Shown in pieces: positions 7,739 through 14,377 of a stretch of 15,966 nt of DNA. Below the pieces are notes generated by a model that had not been told where the DNA came from, searched no databases, and saw only the letters and a list, made by a program, of their open reading frames with translations. The stretch is taken from positions 1 through 15,966 of the forward strand of contig PXTV01000153.1 in the NCBI GenBank assembly GCA_003022985.1, given 5' to 3'. The DNA comes from Bacteroidetes bacterium SW_11_45_7. GTDB lineage: Bacteria > Bacteroidota > Bacteroidia > Chitinophagales > SW-11-45-7. The first letter of the stretch is position 1. Each line of letters begins with the position of its first letter. The translations under genes and the position numbers were made by a program.

Positions 7739-7769
7739 CAAAAGTAATGAATCCCTCCATCTTTTACAA
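7739..7769 (-). promoter_or_regulatory. Promoter for rplU-rpmA
   Basis: On the minus strand, TTG (7767-7769) is followed after 20 nt by TACTTTTG (7739-7746), a full match to the TAnnTTTG -7 box. The box ends 23 nt before the rplU start, leaving little room for a regulatory leader. Confidence 0.6.
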
Positions 7770-7822
7770 TTCCATAGACGGAAATTTATATCATGATGTG
7801 CATGGGTATTAATGCTATCATC

Positions 7823-9058
7823 CTATTCCTTTAATGCTTGTAGTCGTTGCAGGACCGGTGGATGGGAATAATGAACAAATACATAAGTTGGATGGGGCGT
7901 TAGGTTACTCAAATTATCCACTGACAACTTTTTAAGCGCTTTACGTAAGGGCTCGGAACTGTAGGTTTCCTTGGCAAATTCATCCGCTTCGTACTCGTTT
8001 TTACGGGAGAAAACATTCATGAGCAAGCCTGTTATCAATGATATGGGGCTGTAGAGAAGGCCGAACCCAAGCAGGGCTAAGTGAAAACTCGCCTGTTCAG
8101 CTCCGAGGATTTTGGCAAGAAGTGGATTGCCAGCCAACCAACCGAAGATCAACAACATCACTGCCATTTGAAGGGAGGATATGATAAAACTCTTCTGGAT
8201 GTGCTGCTTTTTGTAGTGGCCAACCTCGTGTGCCAGGACGGCCGTTAGTTCTTCTGTTGAGTGGTTTTCGATAAGCGTATCGTAAAGGACAATACTTTTC
8301 TTCTTGCCGATACCGCTGAAAAATGCATTGGATTTGGTGCTGCGTTTGGAGCCGTCAATGACGTAAATATTGTCCAATGGAAAGTTGATTTTTTGCGCAT
8401 AGCGCTCAATCGCGGAGCGAAGCTCGCCCTCTTCGAGCGGTTTCAATTCGTTAAACAGCGGCACAATCAATGACGTATAGAACATTGTAAAGAAAAGGGT
8501 GATACCCGTTATGATGATCCAGGCAATAAGCCAAAACCAATCGCCACTCCATTGGTAGACGAGAATAACGATCGCCAGAAGACCACCACCCATAACGGCA
8601 GACATCAGCAACCCTTTGAGCTTATCGCTGATAAAGGTTTTAGCATCGGTCTTATTAAATCCGAACCGTTCCTCGATAACAAAAGTGTTGTAGATACTAA
8701 ACGGAAGGCTTATGATTTCAGAGACCAACCCGATAACACCAAAGAAAAGCAGGGCCATAGGGATGGGCTGTTCGGTATATTGCCTTACCCATTCATCGAG
8801 CCAGGCAAAACCATCGAACAACAGGAGTCCCAGAATTAAGATAAAACTAACGGTACTGCTGATCAACCCGATTCTTCCCTTTGCTTTCTCGTAATCCTGC
8901 GCTTTGCGGTATTTCTCCTCATCGTAAACATCCTTCATTTCCTCCGGCACCTCTGACGACCAGTGCTTATGATTCAAATAGTCCAGAATCCGGGAGAAAA
9001 CGTATTCAAAAACGATAAACACGATGATAAACCACAAAAGGATATCTGCAATGCTCAT
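7823..9058 (-). CDS. M48 family membrane metalloprotease, Ste24/CAAX protease 1-like
   Basis: A 411-residue zinc protease of the M48A (Ste24) type. The N-terminal part holds several hydrophobic segments (about 5-21, 66-82, 101-120, 150-170, 173-200). The zinc site is HEVGH (H277, E278, H281) within LTAVLAHEVGHYKKQH, and the third ligand is E355 in RKNEYEADEFA. Further matches are SNAFFSGIGKKKSIVLYDTL before the zinc site and the C-terminal SHPPVLQRLQAL. In eukaryotes this family cuts prenylated CAAX proteins; bacterial members probably take part in membrane-protein quality control, but the substrate here is unknown. The gene stands alone on the minus strand, divergent from ftsX. Confidence 0.93.
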   Translation of the reverse strand: MSIADILLWFIIVFIVFEYVFSRILDYLNHKHWSSEVPEEMKDVYDEEKYRKAQDYEKAKGRIGLISSTVSFILILGLLLFDGFAWLDEWVRQYTEQPIPMALLFFGVIGLVSEIISLPFSIYNTFVIEERFGFNKTDAKTFISDKLKGLLMSAVMGGGLLAIVILVYQWSGDWFWLIAWIIITGITLFFTMFYTSLIVPLFNELKPLEEGELRSAIERYAQKINFPLDNIYVIDGSKRSTKSNAFFSGIGKKKSIVLYDTLIENHSTEELTAVLAHEVGHYKKQHIQKSFIISSLQMAVMLLIFGWLAGNPLLAKILGAEQASFHLALLGFGLLYSPISLITGLLMNVFSRKNEYEADEFAKETYSSEPLRKALKKLSVDNLSNLTPHPTYVFVHYSHPPVLQRLQALKE

Positions 9059-9080
9059 ACCTTCCAGGACTTGTTCAATG

Positions 9081-9088
9081 CAAAATTA
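9081..9088 (-). promoter_or_regulatory. Candidate -7 box for the M48 protease gene
   Basis: TAATTTTG on the minus strand matches TAnnTTTG and ends 22 nt before the start codon, the same distance as at rplU. No TTTG or TTG was found 17-23 nt upstream of it, so the call rests on one box. Confidence 0.4.
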
Positions 9089-9261
9089 GGAAATACCATA
9101 CCCCTTTTATCACCATTGACAATAACACTGCAATAATACAAGATTTAGTGGCCCTCTCATCTATAAGCTAAGAATTTATAGCGCAAGAAATTTTGTTATT
9201 TTGTTACCTCTTACAACAAAGGCAATAGGCCCGTTTCTCAGAACGTTACCGCTGCGGCTTT

Positions 9262-10137
9262 ATGGCTCGACAAGCTGGCAAATCTCAAAAAGGCAAACTC
9301 AGGCCTCTCCACATTTACACCATCATCAGTATTGCCCTTGTATTATTCATGCTTGGTATATTGGGAACGATCCTGCTTTATGCACAGGAGCTTTCTCGTT
9401 ATTTCAGGGAGAACATCGAGGTTTCAGTGATCATGAAAGATGACGTCAACCAAACGGAAGCCATGCAGTTCGAAAAACGCATAGCCTCCAAAGAGTTCGT
9501 CAAAGCCACGGAATACGTCTCCAAAGAAGACGCTGCTGAAAAACTCAAAGAACAACTGGGAGAAGATTTCCTCGATCTACTGGAATATAACCCTCTCTAT
9601 GCCTCTATCAATCTGAATCTCCATGCCCCCTATGCCCATGCCGACAGCATTGCAAGCATCAAAAAAGAACTGCGTTCGTTTAATCAGGTTCAGGACGTCA
9701 ATTATCAAGCCGGCCTTGTTCAGTCTATCAATAAAAATCTACGGAATATAAGTATCGTTATTGGCGCTATAAGCATACTTCTTTTTTTCATTGTTATTAC
9801 ACTTATAGACAATACGCTCCGCCTTTCCATGTATTCCAACCGCTTTCTCATCAAAAGCATGCAGCTTGTTGGGGCTACGCGTTGGTTCATTATCAAACCA
9901 TTCCTGGGCCGGGGTGTGCTCAACGGCTTCATCAGTGGCATCATTGCCAATATTGGCCTTGCCGGCCTTCTTTATTACGCCCAGCGTAAGCTCCCTGAGT
10001 TAATGATTCTCCATGAATTGGTTACTTTTGCCGCATTGTTCGGTGCCATTATACTGGTGGGTGTTTTATTGACATGGTTGAGCAGTTATTTTGCTGTGAG
10101 AAAGTATTTGCGCATGAAACTGGACGACCTGTACTAA
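9262..10137 (+). CDS. ftsX: Cell division protein FtsX
   Basis: A 291-residue membrane subunit of the FtsEX complex, which couples ATP use by FtsE to activation of cell-wall hydrolases at the septum. The layout is canonical: basic N-tail, TM1 at about 17-40, an extracytoplasmic domain of about 120 residues, then three TMs at about 163-183, 215-240 and 255-280. The IRSMQLVGAT-type coupling segment is present as IKSMQLVGATRWFI. The C-terminus ends KYLRMKLDDLY. ftsE is not in the window, which is common in Bacteroidota. It heads the run DUF3098, uppP, truB, ribF. Confidence 0.93.
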   Translation: MARQAGKSQKGKLRPLHIYTIISIALVLFMLGILGTILLYAQELSRYFRENIEVSVIMKDDVNQTEAMQFEKRIASKEFVKATEYVSKEDAAEKLKEQLGEDFLDLLEYNPLYASINLNLHAPYAHADSIASIKKELRSFNQVQDVNYQAGLVQSINKNLRNISIVIGAISILLFFIVITLIDNTLRLSMYSNRFLIKSMQLVGATRWFIIKPFLGRGVLNGFISGIIANIGLAGLLYYAQRKLPELMILHELVTFAALFGAIILVGVLLTWLSSYFAVRKYLRMKLDDLY

Positions 10138-10280
10138 ATGCCACCTTTGGCTTAAGGCTTGATTTGAAGAGGATAATTTGAACTGATAACCAGTGTTAAG
10201 CAGAACAATACAGGCGATTTAAATATATTCTGTTTGCTACTTTAGGGAATGAGAAATCTTATTAAGGAAAACGCTCAATA

Positions 10281-10439
10281 ATGGCGACAAGCAAGACCAA
10301 GAAAAATCAACAACAGAAGGAGCTAATTTTTGGCAAAAAGGATTATTTGTGGATTGTAGGCGGCATCTTATTGATGGCCCTGGGCTTTCTTCTCATGACC
10401 GGTGGCGGCAGCGATAATCCCAACGGGTCTTGTTGTTGA
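10281..10439 (+). CDS. Truncated DUF3098-like membrane protein
   Basis: A 52-codon frame: a basic tail, then FGKKDYLWIVGGILLMALGF, one hydrophobic segment (about 22-39), and MTGGGSDNPN. This matches the first half of DUF3098, a two-helix membrane protein of about 75-90 residues usually found between ftsX and uppP in Bacteroidota. The second helix is missing and the frame closes with GSCC. The family's C-terminal end is still readable one frame over (see 10426-10473), so the gene has probably suffered an internal deletion. It may be non-functional. The position 143 bp after ftsX and 61 bp before uppP supports the family call. Confidence 0.75.
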   Translation: MATSKTKKNQQQKELIFGKKDYLWIVGGILLMALGFLLMTGGGSDNPNGSCC

Positions 10440-10473
10440 AATGATTGCCATTATGAGAAAACCAAAAGGATAA
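10426..10473 (+). pseudogene. Out-of-frame C-terminal remnant of DUF3098
   Basis: Read in the frame one base later than the 10281 gene, the codons from 10426 give GLVVEMIAIMRKPKG and then TAA at 10471-10473. This resembles the end of the second helix and the basic tail of DUF3098 proteins (for example ...LIGLxxxxxAIxxxP). The overlap with the 10281 frame suggests about 20-25 codons were lost with a frameshift. Confidence 0.6.
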
Positions 10474-10485
10474 TCTTTATCCTTT
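10465..10485 (+). repeat. Perfect inverted repeat at the DUF3098-uppP junction
   Basis: AAAGGATAA (10465-10473) and TTATCCTTT (10477-10485) are perfect complements around a TCT loop. The left arm contains the TAA that would end the ancestral DUF3098 frame. There is no T tract, so it is not a typical terminator; an RNA-processing or stability hairpin in the operon is possible. Confidence 0.5.
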
Positions 10486-10500
10486 CCTCAGCCATTTAGC

Positions 10501-11298
10501 ATGACGACCCTGGAAGCACTTATCCTCGGCATTGTTCAGGGCCTTACCGAATTTCTTCCCATCTCCAGCAGCGGGCATATTGAGCTCGGCAAGGAGCTAC
10601 TTGGTGTCCAATCCAAAAAGCCACTTGTGTTCATGGTGCTTGTTCATGGCGCCACAGTACTGAGTACAATTGTGGTGTTTTACAGGCAGATAGGAGATAT
10701 CATCAAAGGCGCATTTCGATTTCAATGGAACGAAGAGACCGAGTACATCGCTAAGATATTGGTCAGTATGATCCCTGTGGCGATTATCGGGGTGTTTTTC
10801 AAAGACCAGGTGGAATACTTTTTTGAAGGGCGCATTATGTGGGTGGGTATCATGCTGCTTGTCACAGCGCTGCTGCTTTGGGCCACTACATTAACAAGAG
10901 GCGAAAACGGAAAAAGAGTGAATTTCCCCAAAGCACTTCTCATTGGCATTGGTCAGGCCCTTGCTGTCATGCCCGGCATTTCGCGTTCAGGTGCCACTAT
11001 CTCAACAGCTTTGCTTTTGAAAGTCGATCGCTATCGCGCCACGCAATTCTCCTTTCTTATGGTATTGATTCCCATTTTAGGGCAAACAGCTCTCCAGGTT
11101 AAGGATATTCTCTCCCAAAGCGGTTCCATGCAAGGCCTGAACCCCATGTCCTTACTGGTGGGGTTTGTTGCTGCGTTTGTATCAGGTCTTTTCGCTTGCC
11201 GTTGGATGGTGCAGATTGTGAGAAGAGGTAAAATTCTTTACTTTTCTTTGTACTGCTTGATCATCGGATCGATTGCTATTTATTATGGGTGGTCGTAA
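10501..11298 (+). CDS. uppP: Undecaprenyl-diphosphatase UppP (BacA)
   Basis: A 265-residue multi-pass membrane enzyme that dephosphorylates undecaprenyl diphosphate, recycling the lipid carrier for cell-wall and polysaccharide export; it also underlies bacitracin tolerance. Signatures are GLTEFLPISSSGH (14-26, with catalytic-region E17 and H26) and PGISRSGATIS (158-168, with the Arg of the family active site). About eight hydrophobic segments; length normal. It follows the damaged DUF3098 gene, and in relatives it is commonly followed directly by truB, whereas here 823 bp of extra sequence intervene. Confidence 0.96.
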   Translation: MTTLEALILGIVQGLTEFLPISSSGHIELGKELLGVQSKKPLVFMVLVHGATVLSTIVVFYRQIGDIIKGAFRFQWNEETEYIAKILVSMIPVAIIGVFFKDQVEYFFEGRIMWVGIMLLVTALLLWATTLTRGENGKRVNFPKALLIGIGQALAVMPGISRSGATISTALLLKVDRYRATQFSFLMVLIPILGQTALQVKDILSQSGSMQGLNPMSLLVGFVAAFVSGLFACRWMVQIVRRGKILYFSLYCLIIGSIAIYYGWS

Positions 11299-11330
11299 CA
11301 TAGTGTAAGTTGTTGGCTGAATCTCCTCAA

Positions 11331-11374
11331 AATTCGAATGTCTAATTTCGAAATTCGAAATAAATACGAATGTC
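11331..11374 (+). repeat. TTCGAA-rich repeat at the start of the four-helix-bundle gene
   Basis: An AT-rich stretch with three TTCGAA copies and two CGAATGTC copies (11335-11342 and 11367-11374), spaced 32 bp. The second copy contains the start ATG of the four-helix-bundle gene. The first copy also contains an ATG (11338) that opens a 22-codon frame overlapping the gene start. Meaning unknown. Confidence 0.5.
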
Positions 11375-11598
11375 AAATAATAAAAACTCAAAACTGTATG
11401 ATTTAGAGGACAGGACGTTAAGATTTGCTCAGCGAGTTAGACGATTGATCAAAAAACTACCCAAAATAATAGCGAATATTGAGGATGTGAAGCAATTAGC
11501 AAAAACTTCAGCTTCAGTTGGAGCAAACTACATTGAAGCCAATGAATCATTAAGCAGAAAAGACATTGTTTATCGTATTAAGGTATACAGAAAGGAAA

Positions 11599-11607
11599 TT
11601 AAGGAGA
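11599..11607. repeat. Target-site duplication, left copy
   Basis: TTAAGGAGA, identical to 11872-11880 on the other side of the element. It lies inside the four-helix-bundle coding sequence. Confidence 0.82.
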
Positions 11608-11871
11608 TAGAATAACATGGCTACGGGTTCTAATGGTTGTGGGTACAACAATGCGGCTAAAGCCGCTATCGTTAATTGATCATTATCCGTTGGCCAAAGC
11701 CAACGGCAATGATTTTTGAATAACTTTCCAAAAGTTTTCCGCTTTATGGACTCCACATGTACCGCCCTCTTTTCCGGTAACTTTTGGAAAGTTGCCGGCC
11801 AAGGGTTCAAAAGCATATACAACAGTGGCTTTAGCCCCATTGTTGCCAAGAACCTCTAACCGTGTTATTCT
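11608..11871 (+). mobile_element. MITE-like non-autonomous element, complete copy
   Basis: A 264-bp insertion with no convincing coding sequence. Its ends are imperfect inverted repeats: the left starts TAGAATAACATGGCTAC and the right end, reverse-complemented, starts AGAATAACACGGTTAGAGG. The similarity continues inward through GGTTCT and CAACAATG-GGCTAAAGCC. Inside are the hairpin GCGGCTAAAGCCGC (11653-11666), the 8-bp stem CCGTTGGC/GCCAACGG with a CAAA loop (11687-11706), and a spaced 15-bp inverted repeat (11722-11793). Flanked by a 9-bp duplication. The left end recurs at the end of this window. No transposase family could be assigned. Confidence 0.82.
11722..11793. repeat. Internal 15-bp inverted repeat of the MITE-like element
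   Basis: AACTTTCCAAAAGTT (11722-11736) and AACTTTTGGAAAGTT (11779-11793) are perfect complements separated by 42 bp, so the centre of the element can fold into a long hairpin. Confidence 0.75.
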
Positions 11872-11880
11872 TTAAGGAGA
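11872..11880. repeat. Target-site duplication, right copy
   Basis: TTAAGGAGA, identical to 11599-11607. Its last base plus the next two restore codon 80 (AGT, Ser) of the four-helix-bundle gene. Confidence 0.82.
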
Positions 11881-12121
11881 GTAGATTTTTCCTGCTTTTA
11901 GTTGATACCATAGAAGATACTGAATGAGAAAAAGAATGAAAGGAGTTAGTGCAAGAAGCTACAGAATTGATGAAAATATTCGGCTCTATTCTTCAAAAGT
12001 CTGAATAAAGGTCTTTTCAACAATAAAGCATTTTTTATTAGGACATTGTTTAGGTTTTCGTTATTCGTGTTTAGGATTTTGCAATGGCACCAATAGACCT
12101 AAAAGTAGATTTCGAGAAGGC

Positions 12122-12802
12122 ATGAAGTTCAATTTTCAACAGGGAGAAACTTTACTCATCGACAAACCTAAAGGCATGACCTCGTTTGATGTGGTGAAAA
12201 AGGTACGCTCGCATATTCATGCAAAGAAGGTTGGCCATGCAGGAACTTTAGACCCCATGGCAACAGGGCTGCTGGTCATTTGCACGGGGCGGGCAACCAA
12301 AACCATTGACCAGTACAAGGATCTACCCAAGGAATACACAGGCACTATCACCCTTGGCGCTATCACACCTTCCTACGATGCAGAGACCGAGGTAAGCGAA
12401 ACCTATGATGTTAGTGCTATTGATCAAGAGGCCATCTACCACGCTGCTGAGCAATTGACCGGGTCGATCCAACAGCTACCGCCTGCCTATTCTGCCGTGA
12501 AAATTGGGGGCGAGCGCTCTTATAAAAAAGCAAGACGAGGTGAAGACGTTCAACCACAACCGCGCGATGTGGTTGTTCATACATTTGAGATTAGTGATCT
12601 GGCATTACCTTATGTTCATTTTCGCATCGAGTGCAGTAAGGGTACCTACATTCGCACTTTGGCTTACGATTTTGGACGCCTTTTGGATAATGGTGGTTAT
12701 TTGAACGCCCTGCGCAGAACCAGGATCGGCTCCTTGACAGTGGAAGACGCATGGACCCTTAAGGGTCTTATAAGCACAATTCAAGAAAACAATTCGGCAT
12801 AG
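12122..12802 (+). CDS. truB: tRNA pseudouridine(55) synthase
   Basis: TruB converts U55 in the T-loop of tRNAs to pseudouridine. The 226 residues contain LLIDKPKGMTSFDVVKKVR, the catalytic motif VGHAGTLDPMATGLL with D44 as nucleophile, the PPAYSAVKIGGERSYKKAR segment, and KGTYIRTLAYDFG. The protein is on the short side for the family and no extra C-terminal PUA domain is visible, as is usual in Bacteroidota. In related genomes truB commonly follows uppP closely; here the split four-helix-bundle gene lies between, so truB may rely on readthrough or on its own promoter. I found no convincing promoter in 12009-12121. Confidence 0.95.
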   Translation: MKFNFQQGETLLIDKPKGMTSFDVVKKVRSHIHAKKVGHAGTLDPMATGLLVICTGRATKTIDQYKDLPKEYTGTITLGAITPSYDAETEVSETYDVSAIDQEAIYHAAEQLTGSIQQLPPAYSAVKIGGERSYKKARRGEDVQPQPRDVVVHTFEISDLALPYVHFRIECSKGTYIRTLAYDFGRLLDNGGYLNALRRTRIGSLTVEDAWTLKGLISTIQENNSA

Positions 12803-12930
12803 CCTGTAAGCAATAGAAAATGACAGTTGTTAAATAAAAAGGTGAGAAACCAAGAGCAGTAAACCGATCATTAATGACTATCACCCCATCACGAATCAAC
12901 TAAGAGCTCGGTCAAGCGGACAACTATACG

Positions 12931-13854
12931 ATGAGAGTATTCAGACATATCGATGAATTACCGGCATTTCAAAATGCAGTGCTCACTATTGGCACTTTTG
13001 ATGGCGTCCACATAGGCCACAAGAAAATTATATCCCGCATTGAGGAAATCGCCAGGGAGGAAAATGGTGAAAGCATTCTGATCACTTTTGATCCTCATCC
13101 ACGGATCGTGTTGAGTAACGATGACAGCGTAAGGCTGCTCACCACATTGAATGAAAAAACCGAGCTGCTCAGGGCCAATGGCATCGACAACCTGGTTGTA
13201 GCGAAGTTTTCCCGCTCTTTTTCGGAAATGACGCCCGAAGAATATATCACCGACTTTCACTACAAGCGCTTTCAACCGAATGTGGTTGTGATTGGGTACG
13301 ATCACAAATTTGGCAAAAACAGGGTTGGCGATATCAACTTTATGAAGGACAAGGGGGCTGAACTCGGATTCCGGTTAGAAGAAATCCCTAAACAGCAAGT
13401 GGATGAAATGTCTGTGAGTTCCACCAAAATTCGCCAGGCATTGCAAGAGGGTAATATTCAGCAGGCCAATAGTCTATTAGGGCACGCTTATACAGTTGAA
13501 GGGACTGTTGTGCGTGGCGATGGAATTGGCCGGCAACTTGGCTACCCCACAGCAAACCTGCAAGTTGAGGACCCCTATAAGTTAATCCCTGCAGATGGTG
13601 TTTATGCTGTGAGAGTGAATTATCAAGAAACCACCTACAATGGCATGCTTTCTATAGGTATTCGGCCTACCTTTAATGGCAAAATGCGAACAATCGAAGT
13701 GAATATCTTTGATTTTGATCAGGATATTTACGGCCAAAAGATCAAATTAGCATTTGTGGAAAGGATTCGCCCTGAAATCGAATTTGCCGATGCTGATGAA
13801 TTAATCAAGAAAATGGATGAGGATAGGCAATCTGCTTTGGCTATATTAGCATAA
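12931..13854 (+). CDS. ribF: Bifunctional riboflavin kinase / FAD synthetase
   Basis: RibF phosphorylates riboflavin to FMN and adenylylates FMN to FAD. The 307 residues show the N-terminal nucleotidyltransferase half: TIGTFDGVHIGHKKII (19-34), TFDPHPR, the GYDHKFGKNRVGD segment and SSTKIRQALQEGNI. The C-terminal riboflavin-kinase half follows: VRGDGIGRQLGYPTANLQ, then ADGVYAVRV and GMLSIGIRPTFNG, ending VERIRPEIEF. Length normal. It is separated from truB by 128 bp in which I see no terminator, and is followed by a small LRR gene 17 bp later. Confidence 0.96.
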   Translation: MRVFRHIDELPAFQNAVLTIGTFDGVHIGHKKIISRIEEIAREENGESILITFDPHPRIVLSNDDSVRLLTTLNEKTELLRANGIDNLVVAKFSRSFSEMTPEEYITDFHYKRFQPNVVVIGYDHKFGKNRVGDINFMKDKGAELGFRLEEIPKQQVDEMSVSSTKIRQALQEGNIQQANSLLGHAYTVEGTVVRGDGIGRQLGYPTANLQVEDPYKLIPADGVYAVRVNYQETTYNGMLSIGIRPTFNGKMRTIEVNIFDFDQDIYGQKIKLAFVERIRPEIEFADADELIKKMDEDRQSALAILA

Positions 13855-13871
13855 ACAATTACCTTAGTGCT

Positions 13872-14345
13872 ATGCAACACTTTATTCTCTTAATACTGGC
13901 AATGGGCTTGGCTACTGCTACATTTGCCCAAGATGACGGTTCCGATGTTATAGTTACCACCAACCTAACCAAAGAGCATTGGTACGATAAGTTGGACAAA
14001 GCCAAGAAAAATCCGCAAGATGTTCACTATCTGGATTTAAGTCTGGAAAAAAGAAGAAGCTTTCCAGAGGTCATTTTTACCTTTACCAATCTCAAAGAAC
14101 TCCATGCCCCTTACAATTACTGGGAATCCATCCCCTCGCAAATCGGTCAGATGAAGAGTCTGCGCCTTCTTGATCTGAGTGGTAACTACTACATGGGCAA
14201 ACTGCCCGATGCTCTAGGCAACCTGAACAACCTCGATTCCCTGATTCTAAAAGACCACAAACTGGCTCCCGGTGAAATCGGGGATGTGAAAAAGCAATTA
14301 CCGGAAACGACCATTATTCACCAGCATCATAAAAATGCTGATTAA
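13872..14345 (+). CDS. Small secreted leucine-rich-repeat protein
   Basis: A 157-residue protein. Residues 1-19 are a signal peptide with likely cleavage after TFA (TFA-QDD). Leucine-rich repeats cover about 50-130: VHYLDLSLEKRRSFPEVIF, FTNLKELHAPYNYWESIPSQI, MKSLRLLDLSGNYYMGKLPDAL, LNNLDSLILKDHKL. The repeat type (LxxLxLxxNxLxxLPxxI) is common in Bacteroidota. The C-terminus is charged with no T9SS domain, so periplasmic placement is most likely. It starts 17 bp after ribF and is probably co-transcribed. The role and any link to flavin synthesis are unknown. Confidence 0.8.
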   Translation: MQHFILLILAMGLATATFAQDDGSDVIVTTNLTKEHWYDKLDKAKKNPQDVHYLDLSLEKRRSFPEVIFTFTNLKELHAPYNYWESIPSQIGQMKSLRLLDLSGNYYMGKLPDALGNLNNLDSLILKDHKLAPGEIGDVKKQLPETTIIHQHHKNAD

Positions 14346-14377
14346 AGAGTGTATCTCTGCCCAATCAAATGCCACCA

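Larger units (their letters stand above)
11370..12008 (+). pseudogene. Four-helix-bundle (S23/IVP family) protein gene, split by a mobile element
   Basis: The first 79 codons (ATG 11370) read as a four-helix-bundle protein of PF05635 type: LEDRTLRFAQRVRRLIKKLP, ASVGANYIEANESLSRKDI, YRIKVYRKEIKE. The frame then enters the inserted element and stops at 11613-11615 after 81 residues, while relatives have about 115-125. Past the element, in the same frame once one copy of the 9-bp duplication is removed, it resumes SRFFLLLVDTIEDTE (11880-11924) and KELVQEATELMKIFGSILQK (11940-11999), ending TAA at 12006-12008. Total 121 codons, a typical length. Two in-frame TGA codons (11925-11927, 11937-11939) mark further decay. 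Relatives lie in 23S rRNA intervening sequences or stand alone; function unclear, and DGR protein Avd is a structural cousin. Confidence 0.85.

Noticed and set aside
9181..9204. Promoter for ftsX at TTATTTTG
   Set aside because: The spacing within the box is one base short of TAnnTTTG, and no matching -33 box was found.
11308..11322. A third fragment of the MITE-like element (GTTGGCTGAA after uppP)
   Set aside because: Only ten bases match the second copy and no neighbouring element sequence is present; chance is enough.
11550..11849. A 99-codon minus-strand open frame across the MITE-like element
   Set aside because: It runs through the hairpins and both repeat arms and shows no recognisable domain. 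Repeats of this kind often give chance frames.
11925..11939. UGA recoding (selenocysteine or Trp) in the four-helix-bundle gene
   Set aside because: The gene is already broken by the element, other genes here use TGA-free or normal stops, and no recoding signal was seen.
14346..14377. A terminator between the convergent LRR and lipoprotein genes
   Set aside because: No stem with a T run could be found in the 32 bp between the stops.
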